Assembly: GCA_026261815.1 (NCBI GenBank)
Contig: JAMPIT010000848.1
Location: forward strand, 3,348,001 to 3,412,000
Length of the DNA: 64,000 nucleotides
Direction of reading: 5' to 3'
Origin: Monarcha castaneiventris obscurior
Lineage: Eukaryota; Chordata; Aves; Passeriformes; Monarchidae
Part shown: positions 27,070 through 37,757 of the stretch, in pieces
How positions within the stretch are numbered: the first letter of the stretch is position 1
How the letters are laid out: each line of letters opens with the position of its first letter
Translations under genes and position numbers: made by a program
The notes under the pieces: model-generated
What the model saw: only the letters and a program-made list of their open reading frames with translations
Databases searched by the model: none
What the model was told of the DNA's origin: nothing

Positions 27070-27118
27070 TTTGCAAAACAAAACAACAAACAAATGAACA
27101 AACAAACAAACAACAAAT
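27070..27118 (+). repeat. AAAC-type simple repeat
   Basis: Roughly 50 bp of AAAC/AAC words (AAACAAACAAACAAAC near its centre) broken by one ATG-containing variant. It is a short, imperfect microsatellite. Confidence 0.8.
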
Positions 27119-27641
27119 GCAAGGATTCTTTGCAAACACAGCACAGCAGTCACTGTGAGACTCTGCTTCCTTTCCACTTTAGGCAGAGCATTATTTCATC
27201 CAAGTTCAGACTTGGATACAGCTTTTTCCCCACTGAATTCAAAGGCAAATTGCACAGCTGGCCCAGACTCCAGTCTGCTCTATACAGAATCGACCTGCCT
27301 TAGAGGAAGATCAGCTCTCTGCTCCTGATGCTTGGTAGCCAGAGAAAAACACGAGGGCAGCTGGTGGGGAGCTGCTCTGGGAGACCCCACGAGGCACCGA
27401 GCGGAGCCCAGCAGCGGCACCGTGCTCCGGGCTCTGCGTGGGGAGCACTCGGGCAACCTGGCATGGAGCAAGGTGCCACCCTTACTCCTGAACAGAGAGT
27501 GAGCCCCTGTGTCAGGGCAGTCCAGGGCAAAGGCTGCATGCACACGAAGCAGGGAGCTGTGGGACAGTACTGTGGGACAAGCAGCAGCCCTGCATGTTCA
27601 CCTTCATTTAGGTGTTTGGTGACTGAGCAGTAATATCCCAG

Positions 27642-27687
27642 CTCTTCCATACGAAATTTTTAGCCTCTTCCATAAGATATTTTTAGC
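27642..27687 (+). repeat. 23-bp tandem duplication
   Basis: Two adjoining 23-bp copies begin CTCTTCCATA and end ATTTTTAGC, with two mismatches between them. A head-to-tail duplication in otherwise unique sequence. Confidence 0.9.
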
Positions 27688-28019
27688 CAGTTAAAGAGGT
27701 CAAATGGCATGACCAAGGCCAGAGAGGAAATTAGTGGCAGAGCAAAAAGCCTGATTCTTCTCCCACACCTCCCCCAGTTCCATTAATTGCTCAAACTTGT
27801 GGAGGGCTGTGCTTAAAGAAACCAACAGGAGTTTCAGTGGTTTGAAGGTCAGGCCCAAGCACAGCAAAACCCTGGGGCAAAAGTGTGTTTCTCCTCTCCC
27901 TTCCCTGCAGCAAGTGTGTATTCCAACACCCTCAGCAGAGGAGGTTACTCCTTCACTGGAGTCCCTTGAATAAAGAGACGCTTCTGGGAACACACTGAGC
28001 AAATGGGTTATTTTGAAAG

Positions 28020-28150
28020 GACAAGTTAGCTCTATAATTTGCCTTCACAATGTGTTCTGCACTCTAATTACAAATGCAAACACAGTAATTGAGAACAGCA
28101 TCATAAAACTCTTAAGGAAGCCGTAAGTGATATAATACATGGACATGTTT
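28020..28150. promoter_or_regulatory. Candidate conserved non-coding element, short
   Basis: About 130 bp with closely packed homeodomain cores (CTCTAATTACAAATGCAAAC at 28060-28079, which also reads as an octamer-like ATGCAAA word, and CAGTAATTGAG near 28083). A TAAAACTCTTAAGG stretch follows near 28104. POU plus homeodomain words side by side are common in neural enhancers. Conservation is untested. Confidence 0.33.
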
Positions 28151-31100
28151 ACCATTTGGTGCAGCAGGATGCCTCTGTGATGCTTTCCCCATGTTTAAAC
28201 AGGGTGGAGATTTGCTTTTCTTTCATAAAGTTAATTCCATGACAGCAATTCTTCCCTCAGCCTCCCTGCTCCTGAGCCTGGCTCAATTAAAATACAGCTT
28301 TCAGAAAACATTTCTTCTTTTTTCTCAAGTGAGAAAAACCTCTCTTTCTTTTCAAAGATAAAAAATTATTAATTTGAGTTACTCCAAAGGGAAGAAAAAA
28401 GGGAAGATATTAGTGTGTTCTCTGCCTATGACGTCCCACTCTTGCCTGCAACAGCAAATAATTCATCAGGGTGAAGTGTAGAAAGGACTGGGGGGCTGCA
28501 TTGCTTCTCCCCCACCTAAACTCTCCTTGGGGAGCCTTCAGCCCTTCCCATGGCTCACAGGAGAGAGGATCCCCACAGAGTTTTCCTTCAGGTACCCACT
28601 GCCTGGATGGTGCAGGCAATCAGTGGCTCTTGGTGCTCTCCACCCACTGAATGCCCTGTGCTGGGGCGTGGAGAAGAGCTCAGAGCTCCAGTTGGTCCTA
28701 GTTGGAGGAGGGTGAGTGGCTTAGGCCAGAGAATGGCCAGTGAAGTCAGGCTGCTCACAGGCTGGCTGAGAGCTTTCTGCACAGATGGACAGCAGCAGGG
28801 TCTACAACAGCCTGCACAAGGTGCACTCCCACATTCCTGTCTTCACCCGCCTTGCCCTTCTACCCCTCCTTTTCCGTCATCTCCTGGGTCACCCTCCCCA
28901 TGTCAGCCTGGGGTCCTGCTCCAAACAAGTCTTTGAATCAGGGCAAAGTCCATGGGCCTCAAAAACCTTCCCAGACGAAACACAGAGAGGTGCAAAATCA
29001 AACATAATATCAGCTCTGCCCTCTGGAAAGCCCCTTTGGGATGCTGGGTGGTGGGGAGGAGTGACCAGGAGGATGCACAGCACCTCAGGGAGTCCTGCAA
29101 GAGGAGACGTGGGACCAACCCTTCCACAGAGGAGCCAGGTAGCAGCACTGACAAATAAACTGAGAGAGGATTAGGGCTGAGTGTGCACTGACAGGATCCT
29201 ACAAGCTCACCTAAGCTTAACAACTGCTAAATAACATGACAAATCATGTGATTCAAACCAGAACAGTTCAACCTGCCTTTCGAGATCAATGAAGACATGT
29301 GTCCTCTCCGCAGCTCGCTCTGGCTCACACGTGCACACCCCGTCTCTTTAGATTTGCTGAAAGCTGCTATGGCCTGATTTTCAGAGGTGCTGAGTGCCTG
29401 CAACTCATCATGACAGGCTATACATCAAATCCATCACCTCTTGGGAAACTTGATTACCCTAGTGGAAACCCTCATTTCAAGCATTTAACTGGTTCCTACT
29501 GGTTTCAGCCGGTCAGCTCGGTTTTGGAATGGATCACTCAGTTTGGGCTGCACTAATCCTTCAGGAGAAATACATCCAAGTCCATGTAGACCAGTGAAGG
29601 AATCCACTAGTAAGGTATCAATTAAAAGAAAAAAAAAATTCTATTTTTAAAACATTGAACCAATAAAAATAACTCACACTTGGCTGGTTAGAGCTGTTCA
29701 TCAGGTGACTTGCTGAACAGATGTCTCCAGCTGGGAATTCTAGGATGAAATTCTTCATCTTCTCCTTTTTTTTATAGAAGTCAGTTATTAAAGAAGTACA
29801 TTAGAGGCTTGAAACATGTGTTACTTCAAGCCAGGAAAACAACACAAAACAGAAACCACACATACATTGCCAAGAGAGAGGTTGCTGAGGTGTAATCACA
29901 GCTTTAAGGGGTGAAGCTCTTTATCTGGATGTGTGAAGGATGAAAACACACTTATTAAAGCTCCTGCAGATACAGAGTTAATGCTGAAGATAAACAGGGC
30001 ACTCACACTGAAAGCCTGGAGAATCTTAGAGATGCTGTCCAGGAGACTCTAATCTGTTTTTTCACAATGCTCAGAAAATGTATAAAGTGGTGGTTAATTC
30101 TGTATGTGAAGATTAGTTCACAGATATTAGGGAATATTTTTTCCTAAATTTTCAGCTATGTTGGGTATGAATACGTGTATTTTAAAAAACCTAATGAATG
30201 TCCATGTTTAGCCAAAGAGGGATAACTGAACCTGCTGTAGCATGGGCATTTACTGATTGCTGCAGGAGCTCTTTTCTGCCTTACAGGGTATGGGCTGGAA
30301 ATTTTGGTGTGTTTTTGTCTCCACTAACATGTGAGGAATTGATCCTGGTAGAGGAAAACAGGAAGAAATTATCTCCCTTGGTACAGCAAACCTGAAATGC
30401 CCCATAGGATTGCCATTAAAATAGACACAGAAATGAAAACCTTCCCGGAGCAGCTTCTCTCTTGCAGCAGCCTTGCCCTGCCCCTCTCCTTGCTGCTCTC
30501 TCCTGTAGCCCTCTCCCAGCCAGGGGGACACAGGCACTGTTTGTGGGATCCCAGGATGGTCCATGGCTGGCGTGGCTGCAGAGCACCCAGCCTGGGAAGC
30601 AGTGGGTGAGAATTTGCAGCACTGCTGTGCTGTCAGCTCTCCTGCACAGACTCATTTAACCATTCTGCACAGGAGCTCTGGAAGTAAAGAAATACTTACA
30701 GAGCTTGTCCCAGGGGCAGCAGTCAGCTCCACGAGCCCTCCCCGTGTCCTGGCCCATCCGTGTCAGATCCATTCCCCTCGGGCTCTCCTAAGGATTCAGG
30801 CAGTGGCCAGTGATGGGAAACATCTCCAGCTTTTCTAGGGACTGGAGGTCTAGGGAGATTTAAGCTGGGAGGTGTTTGGGACCCACAGCAACCACAGCCA
30901 CACAGGCTAAAACCCAGTTTTATTTCCTAAAGATAAAAGGACAAGTTGCACTGTGAGCCAAATATCTTGTTTGGGCAAACGGAGCAGAATTTACACTCCA
31001 AGTCTGATTTTAAATCATCTGGTCTGGGGCTATTTAAGGCTGTGGATCTGTTTATATGTAAAAGAAACAAAAATCAGGAGCCTTTTATTTTCTCCTGTCT

Positions 31101-32959
31101 GGGTAACAGCTGAATATGTGTTCCTCAGAGTAACAGGGAAAGCAAACAGAAGCATTTCCCTAGAACTGTTTCCTTTCTTTTTCTCTCTTCTTTTCCCTTC
31201 ACATATTTAGGACTAAAAAATATTTGGGAAGGAAGGTGGAAGCTTGCAGAAGCCACCTCGTTTCCAGTTTGGCTCATATTTACTTCTCAGAAATGCACAA
31301 AAGGACTTTAATTAACTGCATAACAGGCTTCTACTAAATACTTCCTCACTTTTCTCCTGCACCTGGGTCTATATGGAGGGGCTAGCCAAGGAAAACAGCT
31401 GAATTCCTGAGGTGAATAGAGAGCTCCATTCCCAAAGGGCACAACAAACCTGATCCTTCCTCTTCTGATCAACAAGAGCACAGGAGCTGCAAACCTGACC
31501 AGTACATCAAAAAGGAGCTTGAAAAATACTTTGAGCAAAAAATGCTAACGGTGCATCCTTCTCCTGTAACTGCACTGATATTAAATCAGGAAACAGCACG
31601 GAACAACCACAAATACATATATACAGGGGCTGTCAAAACTGAAACAAAACCAAATCCCTAACGGCCACTAAAGGTGGAAAGAGCAAAAAGAATATACAGT
31701 ATAGGCTTTATGATTATATTTAAATCCTTATGCAGCAAATGCTGGAAAGGGAATTCCAAAAATTTTCTCTATATAAGCAGTTTTTTGAATCCAGGACTTT
31801 GTGCAATGAAAAGGAATTACAAATCAGTGTGAATGAAAGGGTACAGGTCCCCAGTGGGTGTTGGATCATGCCTGTGGACTCCTGGGCTGCAACGACAGCC
31901 CCCTGATCCTGCAAGGGCCCAGGGATGCACCCAGCCCTGCTGGGAGAAGCCTTTCTGCTGCACGGACGTTGAACCTGCAGCGACACCGTCTTTCTGAAAA
32001 GATGCTTCTGTGGTCCTGGGTTTCCTCAAGCACGACTGAGGCCAGAACCTCCTTCCTGGCTGCTAAAGATACAATCATCAAGAAAGTCTCCCACAGAGCT
32101 CCTTGGAAAAACAGGCAACAGACTACGGCCAGAAAGGGATGCTGACCTTTTCTGGAAGATCTCCTGGGTTCTCATGACTTTGTGACATCAGGCTCCAGGA
32201 CACCTTCCCTGTCTCCCTGACATCTCCCTTTTCTATCTCTCTCTCATCCAAGGGAACTAAAAACCCTTGGAAAGATTACCTTTTCCACCCAGACATCTGT
32301 GCACCCAGACATCTGAAATCATAGGAGAAGCAGATAAGCAGGAGAGAATTTTTCCTCTAGTAAGATGTGGTCTGAGTTCTGAAGTGTTGGAAAAGCCTTT
32401 GAATGACACAAAATGGTATTGCAATATACAGCTGCAGCAATTACAGTTCTCCAGCTTCTACTGGCTACTTCAGTCCCCAAAGGCGACTTCTGATCACTCA
32501 GAAAGGTTTTGGTGCTGTTTATTAGCTACAAGCTCCTAAAAGGGCTCAGATAATGAGTTCAAGACGCCATGGTTCAAGTGGGACGCAGGACTCAGCCAAG
32601 CACAAGAGGAAATCTGGTCCTAGCAAGGCTCCAATGGGGGGTTTTGTGCTTCTGGATCAGGTGTATCTGCTAGAAACAATTTTCACCATGATGGCAAGGG
32701 AAATAATAACAAGGGCATGTATTGGAGACGGGGGCTAGGATGTGACTGCAGAGTTTGAAAATGGTGAGAAGGAGACAAATTATCCTGAAAACAAGTTTGG
32801 ACCGATGCACTCATGGTACGATGGGGCTAAGGCTGAAAAAAATAACTAGAAACAGAACGTTTCTGCTCTCTGCTTGCCTTCCTGCCGAAAGCACTCTTGT
32901 AGGAGGGGGTGAAATGAAGCCATTTGGTTGGGAAGTCATCCTTTCCCACTCCCTTCCCA
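28151..32959. other. Non-coding stretch, last upstream desert segment
   Basis: No gene is supported. It includes some moderately GC-rich patches (28500-29150, 30430-30800) with overlapping open frames on both strands and no signatures, and AT-rich intervals (29600-30190, 31540-31800). Nothing specific was recognised before the first CpG-rich island. Confidence 0.55.
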
Positions 32960-33555
32960 ACCCCGGAGCGCAGCGAGACCCTGAGCCAACTGCAGAGGGT
33001 GCCACGGAGGGCTTGCGTTTCTTTGCCTGCACAGGAAGGCAGGACTCGGGCACAGCAGCAGCAGCAGCCGCCCCCCTCCAGTCCCCCCGGGCCGCGCGGC
33101 TGTCCCGGGCTAACCCCGAGCAGCCGGGGGCACCGCGGGGCCCTTCTCCCCTCCAAAAGGAAAATAATCCCGGCTGCCCGCGTCCAGCATCCCCCGAACC
33201 TCGCCGGGACGGGAGCCTCGCCTGGGCATCACTCCAGCATGCGCTGGTGCGGTGCCCACCGGGATTCCCCCCATCAGAAGTCGCCGCTCCTCCTTTCCGC
33301 CCGCAGCAGTGTCCCCAAGCCGCGCTGCTGCGTTTGGGGTCTGGCAGGGCCGGCGGGGCCGGGCAGCTCTCGGGGGGACTCTCCGGGCAGTGCCGGGCAC
33401 AGCCGGGCTGTGGGGAGTTCCAATCACCCCCCAAATCCCCCCGTCCCGTACAGCAACACCCGTCCGGGAGCACTCGCGACCGCCGCGACCCAGCGAAGCC
33501 CAAAGCCGCCGCCCGCACGCCCTGACCCGCGCTGCTCAGCGGGGATTTAACGCTG
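32960..33555. promoter_or_regulatory. Distal upstream CpG island
   Basis: Sequence turns abruptly GC-rich with many CpG dinucleotides (for example CCGGGCCGCGCGGCTG near 33087 and CGCGACCGCCGCGACC near 33475). Long open frames on both strands here are the usual by-product of few A/T stop words. It lies 4.2-4.8 kb upstream of the MAFB TATA box and is separated from the next islands by AT-rich sequence. Islands like this around developmental genes often recruit Polycomb or start a non-coding RNA; neither can be shown from sequence. Confidence 0.6.
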
Positions 33556-33639
33556 GACACTGCAAAACCTCGGGAAAGAAAAATACCCCCCTAAAAACCT
33601 ACCCTTCTGAAGTGTTGCTCCGCTCCCTTCTCCCAGATC

Positions 33640-34220
33640 CACTTGTGAAAACGTGTCTAGAGTTAGTACTGGGATTTGCCCCGCTCTTAACTGGTTCGGG
33701 CTAAAATCTGAAGAGGTCCCAGTTAACCCAGAAGGGTTCAATCACTTGTTTTATACAGCAAAGCTGCTCTCTAGACTTTGTCCAAATAATGTTGCCCGCT
33801 TTACTTTGACAATCCCCGCAAAAAAAGGAGAGCGAGGGGAAACAAAGCCTTATGATTACCAGTAGTAATTTAATCCTAAATTCGTGGGCCATTCCCATCA
33901 GCCCCAACAAGCAAACATCGACACTTTTCTTTCTCATGCACATGTATCTGCGATAGATGATTAACCAGGTCCCTCGCTGCTTACACAGGGGAAAAAATCC
34001 TGACAACCAGCACCGTGTGTGCCTGCGGTTTGGGAAATTAAAAATCAAGCCGGGGAGGTAGGAATTAGGAAAGTGATGCTCTTTTTCTCCATCAGTGCCG
34101 ACTGCCAGCCCCGGATAATTTAGGTTTGGGTCTATGTTTGTTAACAAAACTCCCATCTCAGTCAACATATCCCGCTGATGTTATGGGATTAAAAAAAGCT
34201 AATTCTGGGGCAAAAGTAGC
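33640..34220. promoter_or_regulatory. Candidate conserved element between CpG islands
   Basis: Unique, non-repetitive AT-leaning sequence between two islands. It has GATAGATGATTAACCAGG (33950-33967), which combines GATA and homeodomain cores, a TTACTTTGACAATC word near 33802 and TGTTTGTTAACAAAAC (34135-34150), a forkhead-like double site with a GTTAAC palindrome. About 3.6-4.1 kb upstream of the MAFB start. Called on texture and motif clustering only. Confidence 0.33.
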
Positions 34221-34739
34221 AGTCAGCTACCAAAACCGAGGAGCTCTTCTCAGAGAACCGAGCATGGAAACTGCATACAAAACAGTCGTCTTAATTTTCC
34301 TCTGAGTACCTATACCTGCTGTTCCTAAGAATTGGGGATTGGGATGCCAACGTGATAGAATTCCCTTTCTAAATGTCACTTACCCGATTTAGGCAGAGCC
34401 CTACCTGAACAAACACGGGTAGGTATCTGTATGCTGCAGTTTTAAGGGAGAGATTTAAAATCTCCGGGGCTCCAGGACCCCAACTGCCCTGCCCTGGGCG
34501 GACGTGCCGGCTGGAGCTGATCTGAAATGACTTTATCATTTTCTCTGAACTCGTCCCGATTTTGGCCGGGAGTTTGCGGAAGGCAGGGGGAAGTGGAGGG
34601 AGAGCGGGAAGAAGTAATTTTTTCCTCGAAACGAACCTTGAAAAACCGGATCTTAAAATATAGAAAGAAAAAAAATTAAAGCAGCTCGATTAGCGGTTTT
34701 CGGATGCGGGAAGAAGGTGGCAATTAAACAAAAATTGCC

Positions 34740-34960
34740 CGGAGTGCTCGGCGGGGAGGCGAGCTGCGGGGTCGGGCAGGTGGGCGCCTCTTCTTCCCCG
34801 TGCGCGGGTGCGGAGGGGACGGGGAATCCTTCCCGCAGGAGCCGAAAGCCGCGGCTTTGCCCCGCGGTGGCTTTTAGGGTGCGGGGGCCGGGGTGCGCGG
34901 AGCTCCCTCCCTCCCCTTGCGCGCAGCACCGCGGCCGCGCGGATGGGAAACACTTCTGAG
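34740..34960. promoter_or_regulatory. Small upstream CpG island
   Basis: About 220 bp rich in CpG (GCGCGGGTGCGGAGG near 34801, GCGCGCAGCACCGCGGCCGCGCGG near 34919 onward). It is preceded by an AT-rich tract and followed by a TA microsatellite. No TATA or splice signal gives it a clear transcript. Confidence 0.55.
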
Positions 34961-35023
34961 CTGCCTCGTTGGGCTGCTCAGCCCAGGAATCCTTCTACAG
35001 CACCACTATTTCTTCCCTAATCC

Positions 35024-35046
35024 TTTATATATATATATATATATTT
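35024..35046 (+). repeat. (TA)n microsatellite
   Basis: A short run of alternating TA units between a CpG island and a candidate conserved block. Expected to be easily melted and variable in length. Confidence 0.85.
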
Positions 35047-35059
35047 CTAGACATATAAT

Positions 35060-35480
35060 TAAAAATGCACATAGGAGCGGCGCCCCTAACATATAAATCC
35101 CATTGAGAATAAGCTTTGGTGGCTGAATTAAAAACTACAATGAACTACTGGCGATTCGGGGCACGAAGCGGTTCTGACTTTAGTCAGCCGCTCAACGCCA
35201 CAAGTTTTGTGGGATGTATTTTCGAAAGGGGAGCGAGGCATGGAAGAGCAAAGAGACGGACCCGGGAAGTGCCCCGAAATTTTATGACTGCGAGGATGGA
35301 CGCCGAAAACCGATCTGTAATTCACAGCTTAAAAGATTAAGGAAAGGGACAGAGCGTGTATGGACAGGGAGATAATCAGATCAATGCTTCCCTCCGCCTT
35401 TCAGTAGCTCCACCTTGTGAATATACCTCAGTAATTATGAGAGAGAAAAGTATTATCCATCTAATGGCACATTTCGCAGG
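35060..35480. promoter_or_regulatory. Candidate proximal enhancer, about 2.3-2.7 kb upstream of MAFB
   Basis: Non-repetitive sequence with scattered regulatory-type words: GATAATCAGATCAATG (35371-35386), CAGTAATTATGAGAG (35429-35443) and CTGACTTTAGTCAGCCG (35174-35190). The last is an imperfect inverted repeat with a TCAGC right end like half of a Maf recognition element, of interest because MAFB is known to autoregulate. Evidence is motif-based only. Confidence 0.33.
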
Positions 35481-35589
35481 GCTGCATCCAGGCTTCCCAA
35501 GCTCTCGCCAGGGTCCCCTTTCTTTCAGTGGCAACGATAACGTTTAACATGCAGGTAAAAATAAAGCTCTCCCCAAGCAGCTTCCAGGA

Positions 35590-36510
35590 CCTCAGAAATA
35601 ACAAGTCCAGCGGACCCGCACGGCGGACTCTCGGCAGTCCCAGCCCCCGGGGAGGCGGCAGCCGCCGGACGGGGACCTCGGAGCTCCGTGCCCGCTCCGC
35701 TCTGTCCCGCCCGGCGCCGGCGGACCCCTCCGTAGAGGGGCTCGGAGGGGCTCCCCGCCTCGCTGCGCCTCGGGGCCGCTCGTTAGCAGCGAAAAGACGG
35801 CGATTTCCCAAATCTGGGACTGCTGGGAAAGCGGCAGCGCTCTGGCCGTGCGGACCCCGGGGCTCCCCGCACCGCCGGGGCTGCGCTGCCCGTGGGGGAT
35901 GCGGGGCGAGGGCAGCGCCCCGGGGCTGCGGGTGCGTTCCACGCGTGTCCTCCCGCATACGCGCTCGGAGCAGCGCGACCTGCGGAGAGAGATCTGTGCG
36001 CTCCCGGAGCCGCAGCCCCGCTTCGGCCGGGATCGGGATGCGGAGGCAGCGCTCGCTCCTGGGAGAGCAGCGCGGGGAGCGCCGGGGCCGGCCGGGATCG
36101 GGAGCTATCGACTGACAGTTCTGTCCCCTCAAGGGTCCTGGGGAAACACGCACACAAACCATTGCCACACGAAATTAAGCCCCGGCGAGCCTGTGCTGCG
36201 AAAGAGGGTTTGGATGAAATCTCCCTGCCTGGTTTCCTCCTCTTCCCTCCAACCCGCTGCCAGAGGGACCCCCTGGAATTTCTTTTTGGGGAAAGGGAGG
36301 ACTTTGCGCGACTTTTGCCTCCCCGGCTCCCTGCGCGGCCGCGGCCGGCTCTGCGGAGATGCGGAGGAGCGGAACAAGCGGCTCCGGGCTGTGGCATCGC
36401 CGCGGGGCTGGCGGGGACCCGCAGGGACGGACCCCACCGGGAGGTCTCCGCCTGGGGATTCGGGAGTGTTGTCCCGGCTCCAGAAAGGCAGCTCCCTCCT
36501 CATAAATTTC
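35590..36510. promoter_or_regulatory. Large upstream CpG island
   Basis: Nearly 0.9 kb of dense CpG (for example CGGACGGGGACCTCGG near 35667 and GCGCGGCCGCGGCCGG near 36333) broken by one less GC-rich part (36115-36300). Open frames exceed 200 codons on both strands here, which reflects scarcity of stop words and not coding. It stands separate from the MAFB promoter island by about 0.6 kb, so it may be a second regulated or promoter-like island. Confidence 0.6.
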
Positions 36511-36559
36511 GGGGAAGGAGACAGATCTTGAACTTTTTTTGTTCTTTTGGCTAAATAAA

Positions 36560-36715
36560 TGGGGGGCGGGAGGGCGATACAGGGGATTCTGAGGTGCAGA
36601 GGAGGAGGCGCAGCTCCGGAGTGGCGCGGCCAGGCCGGGACCGGGGCAGCCCCGCTCCCGCGGCCGCTCCCGCATCGCTCCGGTCCCGCACGCCCGTCCC
36701 CCTTTTTCCGGGTGT
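36560..36715. promoter_or_regulatory. Small CpG island
   Basis: A short CpG-rich patch (GGCGCAGCTCCGGAGTGGCG near 36607, CCGCGGCCGCTCCCGC near 36658) immediately before AT-rich sequence. It may simply be the eroded edge of one island broken up by insertion of AT-rich DNA. Confidence 0.45.
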
Positions 36716-36863
36716 TTTCTCCCGGTGAAAAGTAGCTGTTATTCTGAAAATGGACACTTGGGGTCGCACTTTCTGTCTGTTTGAGCATGAAAGCGGCGTA
36801 AAAAGAAGCCCTAATCTCCCTTAATCGTTACAAAATGTTAAAAAAAAATCCTGTTACTGGACC

Positions 36864-36888
36864 AAAAAAAAAAAAAAAAAAAAAAAAA
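36864..36888 (+). repeat. 25-bp A homopolymer
   Basis: An uninterrupted run of 25 A follows GGACC and precedes GAAACC. No coding sequence or target duplication points to a retroposed transcript. Its length equals two T runs further downstream. Confidence 0.9.
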
Positions 36889-37079
36889 GAAACCAAAAAA
36901 CCTTGCAAACCTATTACTCCTTTGCATGCAGTCACTCTCTCAGGGAACAGCAGAGGAAAGCAAACACAGTCCCCTCAGAACCGAAATGTAATTATATTTT
37001 CTCCCTTTTCTCCCTAATATTTGCAATTGTCTGTGTCAATGCCTTTGCTTTACTTTAGGGAGAGATTTGCTTCCTGTAA

Positions 37080-37440
37080 CCGGGAGGATTTCCCCGGTTG
37101 TACACGAAGCGCTGCCAGCCCTGCCGAGCCGGTGCTTCCCTCGCTGCCGGCTCCCCGCGCATCCCCCTCGGCGCCTCCCGCAGCCCAGCACTCGCTCCCG
37201 GCCGGACCCGCTGCGCGTTCGCGGCCGGTTCTCCCTCGGTACGTTCGCACCGCCGACGCTTACATAAAGTTGAAAGGGTGGATGCGTGTGCGTGGCAAGG
37301 GGGGGAGCTCCCTGCCTTGAGATCCGCTACGGGACGGCAGCGGGCAAAAAGGGGCACTTTGTTATATTTAGAACAAAGGGACGGGCAGGATGTCCCCGAG
37401 TCCCCCCTCCTTTGCGGGCTGCAGAGGCCGAAAAGGATGG
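37080..37440. promoter_or_regulatory. CpG island just upstream of the MAFB promoter
   Basis: CpG-rich sequence (GCTCCCGGCCGGACCCGCTG near 37192, CGTTCGCGGCCGG near 37213) that ends at an AT-rich AAAT repeat. A CGGTACGTTCG word at 37237-37247 would be a passable splice donor (GTACGT) if transcription began in this island. That is only a possibility. Confidence 0.5.
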
Positions 37441-37456
37441 GAGGAAGGGAGCAGAG

Positions 37457-37504
37457 AAATAAATAAATAAATAAACAAACAACTAAATAAATAAATAACT
37501 AACT
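37457..37504 (+). repeat. (AAAT)n / AAAC simple repeat
   Basis: About 48 bp of AAAT units with a central AAACAAACAAC part. It interrupts the CpG-rich promoter region about 215 bp upstream of the TATA box. Such AT tracts tend to exclude nucleosomes, so it may mark the promoter edge. Confidence 0.9.
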
Positions 37505-37660
37505 GGGAAGGCGCGGGTGCGGGAGGGGGAGCCGGGGAGCGCCCGGAGGTGCGGGCTGGGAGCGGCGGGCGCTCAGCTGGCGCTGCGGAGCTGTCACGGC
37601 TCGGCCCGGCCCCGTCCCCGCCCCCGGCCCGCGCCCGCCCGGCCCCGCCGCCGCGCTGCC

Positions 37661-37665
37661 ATTGG
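37661..37665 (-). promoter_or_regulatory. MAFB: Inverted CCAAT box of the MAFB promoter
   Basis: ATTGG within GCCATTGGCG, the reverse complement of CCAAT, lies 52 bp upstream of the TATA box. That is the usual place for an NF-Y site at roughly -80. It is surrounded by GC boxes (CCCGCCC and CCCCGCC words at 37615-37680) suited to SP/KLF factors. Confidence 0.7.
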
Positions 37666-37716
37666 CGCTGCCGCCGCCGGCCCCGGCCCCCGCCGCGCTC
37701 TCGGCGGGCACGGCCG

Positions 37717-37724
37717 TATAAGAA
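37717..37724 (+). promoter_or_regulatory. MAFB: MAFB TATA box
   Basis: TATAAGAA inside an otherwise very GC-rich region is the only good TATA element near the gene. It places transcription start at about 37745-37750. The combination of a TATA box with a CpG island is characteristic of tightly regulated, inducible developmental genes. Confidence 0.8.
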
Positions 37725-37735
37725 GCCAAGGGGGG

Positions 37736-37757
37736 CTGCACTGTGATCACAGCTGCA
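37736..37757 (+). promoter_or_regulatory. MAFB: Palindromic initiator region of MAFB
   Basis: At the predicted start site is the perfect 12-bp palindrome CTGTGATCACAG (37741-37752), bounded on both sides by the direct repeat CTGCA (37736-37740 and 37753-37757). The right side also forms a CAGCTG E-box (37750-37755). Start-site position is inferred from TATA spacing; the palindrome is seen directly. Confidence 0.6.

Larger units (their letters stand above)
23901..28019. other. Non-coding stretch, upstream desert segment
   Basis: No gene is supported. It contains two small tandem duplications (24734-24781 and 27642-27687), an AAAC-rich patch (about 27070-27118) and otherwise ordinary intergenic DNA. 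Open frames around 27300-27650 occur on both strands in moderately GC-rich sequence and look spurious. Confidence 0.55.

Noticed and set aside
32755..33560. About 250-codon frames on both strands near 33 kb
   Set aside because: Both strands are open over the same CpG island; residues are Pro/Ala/Arg/Gly-rich with no conserved motif. Compositional artefact.
35461..36788. Several 200-235-codon frames on both strands near 36 kb
   Set aside because: Up to five mutually overlapping frames in CpG-rich DNA cannot all be genes, and none has a domain or splice context.
36864..36888. Poly(A) tail of a processed retrogene
   Set aside because: The sequence before the A run shows no coding remnant or poly(A) signal and no flanking target duplication. 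A simple homopolymer is the simpler reading.
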